Notes: generated by a model from the sequence alone, not told the origin. A stretch of 64,000 nt of DNA from an uncultured Bacilli bacterium (GCA_910584655.1 CAJUBJ010000002.1:1-64000), one strand, 5' to 3'; shown: positions 50,556 through 59,793, numbered from the stretch's first letter. Made by a program: numbers and translations.

Positions 50556-50564
50556 ATATTTATT

Positions 50565-52409
50565 CTATTTGTTTTTTACTAGAAAAATTCTTAAAGCATT
50601 AAGGATAGCCAAAATAGATACTCCAACATCAGCAAAAACGGCTTCCCACATTGTAGATATACCTAAGGCACTTAATACTAAAACTGCTACTTTAATAGCT
50701 ATTGCGAAAAATATGTTTTCTTTTACAATTTTCATCGTTTTTTTAGAAATATAAATTATTTTAGAAATCTTAGATATTTCATCTGTCATTAAAACTATAT
50801 CCGCTGCTTCAATTGCGGCATCACTTCCTAAGGCTCCCATAGAGATACCTATATCAGAAATGGCAAGGACTGGAGCATCATTTATTCCATCTCCGACAAA
50901 TACTAAGTTTTTATTTGATTTTTTTTCATTCATTAATCTTTCAACTATTGATACTTTTTCATTAGGCAAAAGTTCTGCATAGTACTCTTTAATATTTAAT
51001 TTATTTGCTACATCAGAGGCAATGGAATCTCTATCTCCTGTAAGCATAATAAATTTATCTACGCCATATTTTTTAATTAAAGTTATTGCCTTGTATGAAT
51101 CTTCTTTTATTTTATCTGATATTAAAATTGATCCAGAAAACTTATTATCTATGGCTACATATATTATTGTTCCTATTTCTTTATTTTTTTTATATTTAAT
51201 ATTATGTGATTTCATAAGCTTTTCATTACCAACTAAAACTTGTTTTTTATCTACTGTAGCAATTACTCCTTGCCCTGAGACTTCTTGAGTATTAGTTACA
51301 ATTTTATTATTAAGTTTTTTGTTATAAGCTTTTTTTAGTGATGTTGAGATAGGATGATTTGAGAAGTATTCTGCGTGAGAAGCAAAATATAATAACTCTT
51401 TATCTGATATATCAATTGCATCTATTTTTTGGACTTCAAAGACTCCTTCTGTTAGAGTTCCTGTTTTATCACATACAATTGCTTCAATATTAGCAATCTT
51501 TTCAAGATAGTTACTTCCCTTTACTAATATTCCTTCTTTAGAACATGCTCCTATTCCACCAAAGAAAGATAAAGGAATAGAGATAACCAAAGCACAAGGG
51601 CATGATACAACTAGGAATGATAATGCTCGATAAATCCATTCACTAAATGTTGCAGATTCTATAATTAGTGGTGGAATTATAGATAAAATAAGAGCGATTA
51701 TTACAACTACTGGTGTATAAATTTTAGAAAACTTTGTAATGAAATTTTCTGATTTTGATTTTCTGTTACTAGCATTTTCTACTAATTCTAATATTTTGTT
51801 TACTGTAGAGTCATCAAACTCTTTTTCTACCTTTATTTTAAGTACACCATCAACATTTATACAGCCACTTATAACTTCATCGTTTAACTTAACATGTCTA
51901 GGTACTGATTCACCTGTTAAAGCTTGGGTGTTTAACATCGATTCTCCATCAACTACAATACCATCTAAAGGAACTTTTTCACCTGGTTTTACGACAATTA
52001 TTTCACCAATCTTAATATCGTCTGGAACAACTTTTTTTATTTTATTGTTTTGTAATACATTGGCATAATCTGGTCTAATGTCCATTAGAGTGGATATTGA
52101 CTTTCTTGATTTGTCAACAGCATAACTTTGAAATAATTCTCCTATTTGATAAAACAGCATAACAGCAACTGCTTCTGGTAATTCACCAATTGCAAATGCT
52201 CCGATTGTTGCTATAGACATTAAAAAGTTTTCATCGAATACTTTTCCTCTTATAATATTTCTAAATGCTTTTTTTAATATATCAAAGCCAACTACAAGAT
52301 ATGCTATTATAAACATAATGTTTTTTACTATTTCATAAGTAGATGGTACTACATTGGCTGTAATAAAAAATACAATGGCTATAATTATTTTTATTAGTCT
52401 TTTTTTCAT
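50565..52409 (-). CDS. cadA: P1B-type heavy-metal efflux ATPase (Zn/Cd/Pb type)
   Basis: A 614-residue P-type ATPase. TGES actuator loop (QALTGESVPRH), metal site SCPCAL in the sixth segment, DKTGTLTEG phosphorylation site, the HP motif SNHPIS and GDGINDAP hinge. Eight membrane segments fit the P1B class. The CPC motif with the neighbouring CadC-like regulator points to Zn, Cd or Pb rather than Cu. Unusually, the N-terminal HMA domain is not fused; it is encoded by the preceding gene (52417). Symbol given by analogy, since zntA would also fit. Confidence 0.87.
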   Translation of the reverse strand: MKKRLIKIIIAIVFFITANVVPSTYEIVKNIMFIIAYLVVGFDILKKAFRNIIRGKVFDENFLMSIATIGAFAIGELPEAVAVMLFYQIGELFQSYAVDKSRKSISTLMDIRPDYANVLQNNKIKKVVPDDIKIGEIIVVKPGEKVPLDGIVVDGESMLNTQALTGESVPRHVKLNDEVISGCINVDGVLKIKVEKEFDDSTVNKILELVENASNRKSKSENFITKFSKIYTPVVVIIALILSIIPPLIIESATFSEWIYRALSFLVVSCPCALVISIPLSFFGGIGACSKEGILVKGSNYLEKIANIEAIVCDKTGTLTEGVFEVQKIDAIDISDKELLYFASHAEYFSNHPISTSLKKAYNKKLNNKIVTNTQEVSGQGVIATVDKKQVLVGNEKLMKSHNIKYKKNKEIGTIIYVAIDNKFSGSILISDKIKEDSYKAITLIKKYGVDKFIMLTGDRDSIASDVANKLNIKEYYAELLPNEKVSIVERLMNEKKSNKNLVFVGDGINDAPVLAISDIGISMGALGSDAAIEAADIVLMTDEISKISKIIYISKKTMKIVKENIFFAIAIKVAVLVLSALGISTMWEAVFADVGVSILAILNALRIFLVKNK

Positions 52410-52416
52410 ATAATAC

Positions 52417-52638
52417 CTACTTTAATGTAATAGTTACATCTGGTTCTTCTTTTTTTACTATTGATTCTATTTTTTTAACTAGGGCTTCTATATCATTAGT
52501 ATTGGTTTCTATAATCATTCTTTGTGTCATAAAACTTATTGATGCTGTTTTAACTTCTTCTAAGGAAGCTATGCTACTTTCTAGTTCATTTGCACAATTT
52601 GCGCAATCTAAACCATCTATTTTAAATTTTAGTTTCAT
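52417..52638 (-). CDS. stand-alone heavy-metal-associated (HMA) domain
   Basis: A 73-residue metal-binding protein with the motif GLDCANCANELE (CxxC) in the first loop, ferredoxin-like fold pattern, and an ending KKEEPDVTITLK. In most CadA proteins this is the N-terminal domain; here it is a separate gene between regulator and pump, overlapping the regulator gene by 17 bases and ending 7 bases before the ATPase. It probably delivers metal to the pump or senses it. Confidence 0.86.
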   Translation of the reverse strand: MKLKFKIDGLDCANCANELESSIASLEEVKTASISFMTQRMIIETNTNDIEALVKKIESIVKKEEPDVTITLK

Positions 52639-53017
52639 TCAAATTACCTCTTTCTTTATTTTTATGATTTATATGTTTTAATGCTATTTCAAAAACTTCA
52701 TTAACATGTTCATCATCTAATGTATAATATACTTCTTTTCCTTGTTTGCGACTTTTTATAATTTCATATTTCTTTAATAAAGCTAATTGATGAGATATGG
52801 ATGATTTACTCATAGATAATGTATTGGCTATATCACAAACACAAACTTCTTCTTTGTCTAAAGCAAATAATATTTTTAATCTTGTAGGATCACCTATTAA
52901 TTTAAAGAATTCTGCCAAATTATTGAAGATTGTTGACTCTGGCATTTGTTCTGTGATTTTATCTACAATATCTTGATGGATTATATTACAATCGCATACA
53001 AATTCATTTTTTACCAT
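52622..53017 (-). CDS. ArsR/SmtB-family metal-sensing repressor (CadC-like)
   Basis: About 131 residues starting MVKNEFVCDCN. A Cys pair (CDC) in the N-terminal arm and EVCVCDIA in the alpha-3 helix make the CadC-type metal site; the recognition helix is SMSKSSISHQLALLKK. I take the ATG at 53017 because GGAGGT stands 4 bases upstream; an ATG four codons earlier is inside that site. It should leave its operator when Cd, Pb or Zn binds. First gene of the operon with the HMA protein and the ATPase. Confidence 0.88.
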   Translation of the reverse strand: MVKNEFVCDCNIIHQDIVDKITEQMPESTIFNNLAEFFKLIGDPTRLKILFALDKEEVCVCDIANTLSMSKSSISHQLALLKKYEIIKSRKQGKEVYYTLDDEHVNEVFEIALKHINHKNKERGNLNETKI

Positions 53018-53047
53018 ATATACCTCCATATCAATATATTCTATTAG

Positions 53048-53095
53048 TTGAATAATCGTTCAACTAATTATAATTATAGTTGAATATTTATTCAA
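53048..53095 (-). promoter_or_regulatory. metal-regulated promoter with two ArsR/CadC-type operators
   Basis: Two 16-bp palindromes TTGAA-N6-TTCAA (53048-53063 and 53080-53095), 32 bp centre to centre. On the minus strand the upstream one overlaps a -35 TTGAAT that is followed at 17 bases by TATAAT, and the other lies just downstream of that -10. This is the layout of CadC/SmtB operators and sits 30 to 80 bases ahead of the regulator start. Confidence 0.72.
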
Positions 53096-53114
53096 TTGTC
53101 AAGACTATTTTAAT

Positions 53115-53146
53115 AAAAAAAGCAAATCAATGTTGATTTGTTTTTT
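53115..53146 (-). terminator. terminator before the metal-efflux promoter
   Basis: AGCAAATCA/TGATTTGTTTTTT hairpin on the minus strand, after the end of the broken repair gene. Confidence 0.7.
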
Positions 53147-53148
53147 AT

Positions 53149-53797
53149 TCATTTATGAAAATCACATTCTAGTTCATGATCATTAATTATGCCGATTGCT
53201 TGAAGGTATGAGTAAATGATTGTTGATCCTACAAACTTCATTCCTCTTTTTTTTAGATCTTTTGAGATTGTATCAGATAGCTTAGATGTTGTATGGAAGT
53301 TGTTATCTGTATTTTTTATTACCTTATTGTTTGTAAAACTCCAAAGGTAATTTGAAAAACTACCGAATTCTTTTTGAATTTTAATGAATATTTTAGCATT
53401 GTTTATAGTAGACAATATTTTTAATTTATTTTTTAGCTCCGCCAACAGTCTGAGCTGACATTTTTTTTATTCCTTTTTTCTTGGCAATTGATATTGCGAT
53501 ATCATTATATGTTATCGTTTTTCCATAAGGCATTTTGAGCATTTCATCAATTACTTCCTGCCTAAATGATGTTATATCATCTCTTCTATATTTAGGAATA
53601 AAGTTAGGACTTTGACCATTAAAGTAAATATCTAACCATTTAAATGTTTCTTCAAATATAGGAAGATTTTTATCTTCTCCTTGTATTGTGTATCTGTTTT
53701 AATCCTTTGTATCTTTGAAGCATAAAGATGTTATGTATTCACCATCTGAGTTTATGTATATTTCACCAATCGGTTAGTTATATATTTCTAAATACAT
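53149..53797 (-). pseudogene. chimeric wreck of an alkyltransferase gene joined to a 3-methyladenine glycosylase (Tag) tail
   Basis: From an ATG at 53797 the frame reads like an O6-alkylguanine-DNA alkyltransferase (PIGEIYINSDGEYITSLCF, then WLDIYFNGQSPNF, then MPYGKTITYNDIA and KKMSAQTVGGA), but has two in-frame stops and ends just before the PCHRV active site. At that point (about 53445) the sequence changes, in another frame, to the C-terminal 95 residues of a Tag-type DNA glycosylase (GMKFVGSTIIYSYLQAIGIINDHELECDFHK) with its zinc ligands. Only a TTG could start the Tag part, so a working enzyme is unlikely. It reads as a deletion fusing two adjacent repair genes. Confidence 0.72.
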
Positions 53798-53808
53798 ATA
53801 TGTTCCTC

Positions 53809-54117
53809 CTAAATATGCCACTGATGTTTTTTCAAGTCAACATGTTTCTCATCTTTAAATGTTATATTTTCGTTAAGCAATAATTCTTTTTGTCTTTTAA
53901 AGTTAGGAGCTATTCTGCCACTATGATTAACTACTCTATGACAAGGATATTCACCAAAGTATTCAGACATAGATAGTATTTTACCAATGAGTCTTGAATT
54001 TTTTGGCCTATCTGCTATGGAGGCGATTTGACCATATGTTGCTACTTTTCCTTCTGGGATTTCGTTTACAATAGAAAGAACTAAAAATATTAGTTCTTCA
54101 TTTAAGATTTTACTCAT
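53809..54117 (-). CDS. short MGMT-fold DNA-binding protein with the active-site Cys
   Basis: A 102-residue protein comprising only the C-terminal DNA-binding domain of O6-alkylguanine-DNA alkyltransferase: EGKVATYGQIASIADRP, then SRLIGKILS, and EYPCHRVVNHSGRIAP with the reactive Cys. Alkyltransferase-like (ATL) proteins of this length usually have Trp in place of Cys; this one keeps Cys, so it may be catalytic. Its ATG overlaps the stop of the full-length gene at 54117 (TAATG). Confidence 0.8.
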   Translation of the reverse strand: MSKILNEELIFLVLSIVNEIPEGKVATYGQIASIADRPKNSRLIGKILSMSEYFGEYPCHRVVNHSGRIAPNFKRQKELLLNENITFKDEKHVDLKKHQWHI

Positions 54118-54650
54118 TATAATGCTGTTCCCTTGTTTGGAATATATAATTCATTTATATCAACTTTTTCTATTTCTAATAATTTTATTTTTCTTTCTAT
54201 TCCCCCAGCATACCCAGTTAAACTTTTGTTAGTTCCTACCACTCTATGACATGGAACAATTATAGATATTTGATTATGCCCAATAGCACCACCGACAGCT
54301 TGAGCTGACATTCTTTTCAAACATTCTCTTTTAGCTAAGATATTAGCAATATCACCATAGGTAAGAATTGTACCATAAGGTATGTTTAAAAGAATTTCCC
54401 ATACTTTTTTTTGAAATTCTGTACCTATAAAGTGCAAAGGTAATTTAAAATTTGGTTCTTTTCCACTAAAATATATATCTAACCATTTCTTAGCATCTCT
54501 TATTATTGATGTTTCTTTTTCTTCGTTATTTTTATCAAGATATAAAGCATAGTATTTTTGATTTTTAAACCATAATCCTGTTAGGCCAATTTCATCTGCA
54601 GATAATAATATTTCTCCTAATGGCGAATTGTATTTACTTGTATATTGCAT
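54117..54650 (-). CDS. ogt: methylated-DNA--protein-cysteine S-methyltransferase
   Basis: A 177-residue suicide repair protein. N-terminal RNase-H-like part (YNSPLGEILLSADEIGLTGLWF), then the DNA-binding domain with QKKVWEILLNIPYGTILTYGDIA, the Arg finger region RMSAQAVGGAIGHN and the reactive Cys in PCHRVVG. It takes the alkyl group from O6-alkylguanine. The ATG at 54650 is preferred over an upstream one, as family members begin about here and the longer start would overlap the tRNA-binding gene's stop region. Coupled to the short MGMT-fold gene. Confidence 0.88.
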   Translation of the reverse strand: MQYTSKYNSPLGEILLSADEIGLTGLWFKNQKYYALYLDKNNEEKETSIIRDAKKWLDIYFSGKEPNFKLPLHFIGTEFQKKVWEILLNIPYGTILTYGDIANILAKRECLKRMSAQAVGGAIGHNQISIIVPCHRVVGTNKSLTGYAGGIERKIKLLEIEKVDINELYIPNKGTAL

Positions 54651-54666
54651 ACTATCACTTTCTTTT

Positions 54667-55077
54667 TTAATATAATTTAGCTCCTGCAGGGATAGAATCA
54701 TCTACTAATAATAATTGTAACTTTTCTTCTTTAGATTCGTTATGAACAGCTGACATTAACATTCCACAAGATTCTTTTCCCATCATACTACGTGGAGGCA
54801 GGTTTAAAATGGCTATTGCTGTTTTACCAATTAATTCTTCTGGTTCATAAAATGCATGAATACCACTTAATATAGTTCTGTCTTCTCCTGTTCCATCATC
54901 TAAAGTAAATTCAAGTAATTTTTTACTTTTAGGAACTACTACACAGTCCTTAATTTTTACAGCTCTAAAATCTGATTTGCTAAATGTTTCAAAATCAACA
55001 TATTCATCAAATAGAGGTTCTATTTCAACATTATTTGCTTCTATTTCATTTGTTATTTCAATTTGTTCTATTTCCAT
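54667..55077 (-). CDS. stand-alone tRNA-binding domain protein (MetRS C-domain / Trbp111-like)
   Basis: A 136-residue protein. After a variable acidic start it has the EMAP/Trbp111 OB-fold: FSKSDFRAVKIKDCVVVPKSKKLLEFTLDDGTGEDRTILSGI, then YEPEELIGKTAIAILNLPPRSMMGKESCGMLMSA. The KxSKK...L.LD pattern and the MMG.ES.GMLLSA region are typical of the C-terminal domain of methionyl-tRNA synthetase, here as its own gene. It likely binds tRNA in a non-specific way as a dimer. It is upstream of the ogt genes, 17 bases from ogt. Confidence 0.86.
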   Translation of the reverse strand: MEIEQIEITNEIEANNVEIEPLFDEYVDFETFSKSDFRAVKIKDCVVVPKSKKLLEFTLDDGTGEDRTILSGIHAFYEPEELIGKTAIAILNLPPRSMMGKESCGMLMSAVHNESKEEKLQLLLVDDSIPAGAKLY

Positions 55078-55118
55078 ATAAATTCTCCTCTTTTATTAAT
55101 TTTTATTTATTATAACAC

Positions 55119-55146
55119 AAAAAATAGACTTTAATTTTAATAGTCT
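55119..55146 (-). terminator. terminator before the tRNA-binding gene
   Basis: AGACT/AGTCT stem with AT-rich loop and T-run on the minus strand; ends the unit of 55206-55775. Confidence 0.5.
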
Positions 55147-55205
55147 AATTTTTAAATTTATTTTATGTTATTTTACTTTTACTATTGGTTTCTTTATTCT
55201 TCTTT

Positions 55206-55775
55206 CTATTTTAGATATTTGCTTCTTAAAATGTAATTGGCTATTTTTTCTGACGAACAATCTAGAAAATTTATGAAGCTATTAATATTTAAGTATTGTA
55301 ATTCTTCAGTTTTACATTTTTTAATAACACTTATGTTGCTTTTATACTTCAGAACATCATAATCAGTTGTTTTCTCTTGCATTAGCATATCTATTTCATT
55401 AATATCTAGATGATAATGGGCTAATAATCTTTTGCTTATATTAGTATAGTCAGTATATATTTTACCTGGAACAAATATATTAATATTCTTGTCTATCTTA
55501 GAATATATTATATCCACAACATATACATCTAAGAATAATTTATCTAACATTAAATGAGTTAAGAAGCCTAGTTTAAACAATTGATTTTCTATTTGCTCTT
55601 GTTGCATGAATGCATCAATGTCAGGTATGTCGAACATTCTACCATTAATCCTGTAATGTTTATTCTTATCTACATAATCTGGATAAATATTTCCCCTTAG
55701 ATATTCGTTATCTTTTATATTCAATTTTTTTGCTATTTGTTTGCCACAGATATAATGGGCTATAATGTTTGGCAT
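55206..55775 (-). CDS. zinc-dependent phospholipase-C-like protein
   Basis: A 189-residue protein with the layout of PF00882-type proteins: an N-terminal NIIAHYICGKQIAKKL, GNIYPDYVDKNKHYR with acidic and His ligands, and FKLGFLTHLMLDKLF with a second His/Asp pair. These His and Asp positions could bind zinc as in bacterial phospholipase C. There is no signal peptide, so it probably acts inside the cell, and true phospholipase activity is not shown. Single gene; the 235 bases beyond its start contain nothing readable but AT-rich DNA and the next gene's terminator. Confidence 0.72.
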   Translation of the reverse strand: MPNIIAHYICGKQIAKKLNIKDNEYLRGNIYPDYVDKNKHYRINGRMFDIPDIDAFMQQEQIENQLFKLGFLTHLMLDKLFLDVYVVDIIYSKIDKNINIFVPGKIYTDYTNISKRLLAHYHLDINEIDMLMQEKTTDYDVLKYKSNISVIKKCKTEELQYLNINSFINFLDCSSEKIANYILRSKYLK

Positions 55776-55989
55776 ACAATCACCTCAATACTAATCTTTT
55801 TATTGAATCTATTTGACACATTAATTTATTTTTATTGATTTGCTTTGTAGTTTATCAAATATTTGTAGCTTGTTAGGTTTTATCTTTTTGTTGAAATATA
55901 ATTATATATTTTATCTCTTACATATAGTATGCTAAACTATATGTAAATAAAAGTCAATATTTTATAGTCTCTTTTGCTATAAGTAAAAT

Positions 55990-56020
55990 AAAAAAGCAAT
56001 GAATTTTTTCATTACTTTTT
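55990..56020 (-). terminator. terminator of the LTA synthase family gene
   Basis: AGTAATG/CATTGCT-type stem with a T-run on the minus strand; overlaps the stop. Confidence 0.65.
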
Positions 56021-58102
56021 GTTATTCTTAGAATTAGAAGTCTTGTCGGTTTCTTTTTTCTTTTCGTTTGATACTTCTTCTGTGCTGTTTAAATTTTCTT
56101 GTTCCTGTCTTTCCTTAGTCTTCTCTTCTATCTTTTTTTCAAGATACTCAAAATAGTTACTTTTTATAGCATTACTACTTACATTTATCTTTGTATTAAT
56201 ATCATTATTAATGGCTTGTAATTCTTCAATTGATATTTCTTCAGTAGTAAAGTTAACTATCTTATTTTTAGTAGCATCATAGTAGTATTTTTCATTTTTC
56301 CATGAACCATCAGCAAATGTTACTAATGATTTGTAGTCTTTACTTAGAAGGTCTGTACCTAAATAAAGTCTTGGATCATAATCTAAATTAAATAAATTAG
56401 CTATTGTAGGTAATATATTTATATATGAAGTATATTCACTATAGACTTTCCCTTCTATTTCACTATTATAAATAACGAATGGGACTCTTTCTGCATTATA
56501 ATATTCAGACGTATCATAATCTAAAACTTTATTTAAATTGTCTGTACTTATTCCATACGGATAGTGATCACCATAAAGAACAATTACTGTATCTTCTAAA
56601 ATATCTCTTTCTTCAAGTCCTTCTAGCAAAATTCCCAAACCATTATCTAGGATTTTTAGTTTAGACATATATCTTCTAATATCTTTTGGATAATTAGTTT
56701 CAGCTGTTATATCATAATACATGTTACCTTGAATAGAATCTGAACTATAAGGTTGGTGAGATGAAACTGTTGTTAACCATGTCATAAATGATTCATCATT
56801 TTCTACTTTTTTATCTATAATTGTTAAAATTTCTTTCATAAATTCATCATCATTTGCCCAATTAATGTATTCGTTTGAATAATCTATGCCAAGTTTTTCA
56901 ACGCCATAATATTCTCCGCTTCCCATGTTAGTATGAATTGCTTTTCTTGGGTAATATGCTTCTGTGTAATCATGAGCAGAAAATGTTATATAGTCTGTTT
57001 TGTTGAATAAGTTGAACATACTTTCATAATAAGTATTATTTTTATATTTGCTGGCTGTACAGGTATTATATATTGAATAAAGACTTGTCATACCACTGAA
57101 TTCATTATTCATAGTTGCACAAGAATTACGTGGTGAATAATTGTTTTCCCAATACCATCCTTCAGTAACTAATTTATAAAAATTCGGATAATATTCAGGA
57201 TTGATAAAAATATCATTAACACTTTCCATCATTATTACAATTAAATTTTTATTTTCAAATAAACCTGTATATTCGTTCATATCAGTAATATTTCTATTTA
57301 TAAAATAATTGTTTAAAGCATTTAAATTTTTATCTTTTTCTTCTGAGATAATTTCTTCCCAAAGTGAATCATCTATTTTTCTTGAATATTCAGTTATTGA
57401 TTGAGGAATATTATAGTTAGAATTTAAGCTATAATTTTCTTCAATTGTAATTGGAAATATCATTGCTTTTATATCAAGGAAGCAAAAACCTAAAGTACCA
57501 TATTGTTCTATTGTTATACTTGGATTTGATGCAGTTAGAAATAATTTTTTATTTGAAACTGTTTGATATTTATTTTGTAAGCTAGGCGCTAGAATTGTTG
57601 TGGCATAAAGAATTGTAGTTATAGTTAGAATAATAATTGATACGATAATATTATTCTTAAATTTTATTTTTTCATTATTCATCTTTTTAGAAAACAAAAT
57701 ATAAACTAGAATAATGAATAAGAATGGAATAAGAACTAAAAAATATTGCCATTTAAAACTATATATAAAATCTTTTACATAGTCTTTTACTGCTCCTAGT
57801 TGACTTGATGTTTGAAAAGATATATAAACACCAAGAAAGTTAAAAAATCCTAGTTGAGCACAAGTATAAATAGATGAGATTAAAACTATAATAGATGTTA
57901 TTATTTTTTTTACAATATGATTAAAGAAGTTCAAGATAAATGAAATAATAACACAAAGTATATTTATACCTAAAAATATTCTTAATGTGGCTATATCAAA
58001 AATGTTTGAATTATTTATTAATTTAAAAATCATTTCTGGAATAAATAATCCAAATAGTAATATTATATAATTTATAAAATAAGAGTTATTTAGTTTTTTC
58101 AT
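56012..58102 (-). CDS. LTA synthase family sulfatase (glycerol-phosphate transferase type)
   Basis: About 696 residues: five membrane segments in the first 190 residues, then an outer sulfatase-like catalytic domain. IVIMMESVNDIF carries the metal-binding Glu, NSCATMNNEFSGMTSLYS contains the presumed Thr nucleophile, and VIVLYGDHYPYG holds the Asp/His metal ligands. A Lys/Glu-rich disordered tail of about 50 residues ends the protein. LTA synthases polymerise glycerol phosphate from phosphatidylglycerol. I start at the ATG at 58102, as AGGAAGTGTT precedes it; an ATG 28 codons upstream adds a non-membrane extension without a site. Related enzymes modify glycolipids instead. Confidence 0.87.
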   Translation of the reverse strand: MKKLNNSYFINYIILLFGLFIPEMIFKLINNSNIFDIATLRIFLGINILCVIISFILNFFNHIVKKIITSIIVLISSIYTCAQLGFFNFLGVYISFQTSSQLGAVKDYVKDFIYSFKWQYFLVLIPFLFIILVYILFSKKMNNEKIKFKNNIIVSIIILTITTILYATTILAPSLQNKYQTVSNKKLFLTASNPSITIEQYGTLGFCFLDIKAMIFPITIEENYSLNSNYNIPQSITEYSRKIDDSLWEEIISEEKDKNLNALNNYFINRNITDMNEYTGLFENKNLIVIMMESVNDIFINPEYYPNFYKLVTEGWYWENNYSPRNSCATMNNEFSGMTSLYSIYNTCTASKYKNNTYYESMFNLFNKTDYITFSAHDYTEAYYPRKAIHTNMGSGEYYGVEKLGIDYSNEYINWANDDEFMKEILTIIDKKVENDESFMTWLTTVSSHQPYSSDSIQGNMYYDITAETNYPKDIRRYMSKLKILDNGLGILLEGLEERDILEDTVIVLYGDHYPYGISTDNLNKVLDYDTSEYYNAERVPFVIYNSEIEGKVYSEYTSYINILPTIANLFNLDYDPRLYLGTDLLSKDYKSLVTFADGSWKNEKYYYDATKNKIVNFTTEEISIEELQAINNDINTKINVSSNAIKSNYFEYLEKKIEEKTKERQEQENLNSTEEVSNEKKKETDKTSNSKNNKK

Positions 58103-58295
58103 TACAACACTTCCTATCATAAAAAATTGATTGTTTATTTTTTTACACACAATCTCTATATTATAATTGTTAAATGTCTTAGTCAATAGACAATTTGTCT
58201 TTTATTTTAAATTTTTATTGTGAAAAATTTGTGAGCATTTATCTTTTTTTAATTATTCTTTTAGATTAATAGTGTTTTTTTAAAATTTTTAATTA

Positions 58296-58340
58296 TAAAA
58301 AAAGCAAATCATAATACAAAAAGTATTTAATTCGCTTTTT
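58296..58340 (-). terminator. probable terminator
   Basis: AAAGCGAATTAAATAC against a partly complementary GTATTATGATTTGCTTT, ending in a T-run on the minus strand. It follows the DUF4026 region. Confidence 0.55.
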
Positions 58341-58512
58341 ATCTGTTTATATATTCTATAATTCTTTATGCTGTTTTTTACTAACAGATATATAAAAGTT
58401 GGCTCATAATATTGACCTATTTTTGACTAGATACCATTTTCTACTACCATAAATTTCCATATATTATTAGCATAGTAATATTCGTTTTTTAGATAAATAC
58501 TTTCTTTGCTAT
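58341..58512 (-). pseudogene. possible decayed coding fragment in the 400-base gap
   Basis: Within the gap 58103-58515 one minus-strand frame reads SIYLKNEYYYANNIWKFMVVENGI, a TAG, then SKIGQYYEPTFIYLLVKNSIKN. The runs on both sides of the stop look protein-like but there is no start or ribosome-binding site. It could be the worn tail of a lost gene. The rest of the gap is AT-rich with only the terminator. Confidence 0.25.
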
Positions 58513-58515
58513 ATT

Positions 58516-59793
58516 TTATTCTTCTAACAAATATGCGTTACCAGGATTAACAGCAAAAGATTCAGTATAAATTATCCAATCTGTTACATCATCAACTGTA
58601 TACCAGTCAATATATCCTGTATGAATGTTTTCAAAATTATATGGCTCTTGTGTTAATTTTGCTTTAAATTTTTTACCTTTAATTTCAAGTAATTCAAACC
58701 ATATATGTTCAAATTTCCCCTCTTCTTCTAAAGGAAGACCTATTTTTATCAATATGGTATTATTTTTATTTTTAAAAGCATCTTTTACGTAATTAAATCT
58801 TTCCATTGCAAGTTCTTTCATACGTTCTGTTTCTTCATTGCTAATAAAGAATATTGGATTTTCACCCCATAATTTATCATATATCGATACTTTTTTTAAT
58901 CTATGCGATTTTTCATCTTCTTCGCATGTATATAAGAATATAATACTTGTTTTGCTATTATGACCATTTTCACGATCTTTTAAGCCGCCTAAATCTAATT
59001 TTTTGTATTCTAAGATTCCTTTTGTCCATGAAACACAGGTTGCTACAACTGGACTTTCATCAATTAAACAACCAATATATGCTCCATTATAGTTAGGATC
59101 ATATTCTTCTTTTTTATCTAGAATATACATAGCATATGTATTGATTAAATTATAATGATTTTGATAGTTTTTTTCATCTGATTCTAATATTTCTAGTTCT
59201 GTTACACCACATCTATTCAAGCCATGAGTATGTAACCATACATTTTTTTTATTATCCCCTGCTACTACTTGAACTGTAAATAAGTTTTTAGGGCTTGGCA
59301 AGACATGTGATTCTGCAGTCATCTTAACCCATTTAGATGGTAACATTTTTTCGGCACTTTCGTCCATTACTCCTAGCATATCTGGAACTAGAGCTAAACA
59401 TAATTTTAATTGCAAATGATATGACTTTTTCTCATTTTCATTAAATTTCATAAATATTGTTATAGCTTTTTTAGATGATAGAATACTTTTTCTTTCTTCA
59501 TCGGTAAAAAGAAAGTTCTTATATAAATAATATTCTGGAATAGATACATCGCCTAGATAAAATCCAACTTCATACTCTTCTTTTTCATAATTTATTTTTA
59601 CATAGAATGTATTTTCTTCAACGCTATAGTGATTTTCTATTACTTCTACATTTTTAATTGCAGAAATTCTTTCGATACTATCTCTTAATAAATCATCTGC
59701 TTCATTTTTTGGGATAGCTAACATATAAGATTTTTCTTCCCAGTAACCCAATGGGGCTTCAGTTAATTCTTTTTGTTTGTGTTTAAAAAACAT
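58516..59793 (-). CDS. DUF4026 protein with DUF2314 C-terminal domain
   Basis: A 425-residue cytoplasmic protein. The N-terminal 280 residues fit DUF4026 (AIPKNEADDLLRDSI early; SPKNLFTVQVVAGDNKKNVWLHTHGLNRCGVTELEIL in the middle). The last 110 residues form a DUF2314 unit (FEHIWFELLEIKGKKFKAKL, then GYIDWYTVDDVTDW). Both are of unknown function; DUF2314 is common near polymorphic-toxin immunity genes. It starts at the ATG at 59793 after AGGAGTGAAG and overlaps the preceding small gene by 11 bases. Confidence 0.76.
   Translation of the reverse strand: MFFKHKQKELTEAPLGYWEEKSYMLAIPKNEADDLLRDSIERISAIKNVEVIENHYSVEENTFYVKINYEKEEYEVGFYLGDVSIPEYYLYKNFLFTDEERKSILSSKKAITIFMKFNENEKKSYHLQLKLCLALVPDMLGVMDESAEKMLPSKWVKMTAESHVLPSPKNLFTVQVVAGDNKKNVWLHTHGLNRCGVTELEILESDEKNYQNHYNLINTYAMYILDKKEEYDPNYNGAYIGCLIDESPVVATCVSWTKGILEYKKLDLGGLKDRENGHNSKTSIIFLYTCEEDEKSHRLKKVSIYDKLWGENPIFFISNEETERMKELAMERFNYVKDAFKNKNNTILIKIGLPLEEEGKFEHIWFELLEIKGKKFKAKLTQEPYNFENIHTGYIDWYTVDDVTDWIIYTESFAVNPGNAYLLEE

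Noticed and set aside
51739..52068. 109-codon plus-strand ORF opposite the P-type ATPase
   Set aside because: Antisense shadow within a fully conserved pump gene.
53149..53445. Functional DNA-3-methyladenine glycosylase
   Set aside because: Only the C-terminal half is present, without the N-terminal catalytic part, and it starts at a TTG within a broken alkyltransferase gene.
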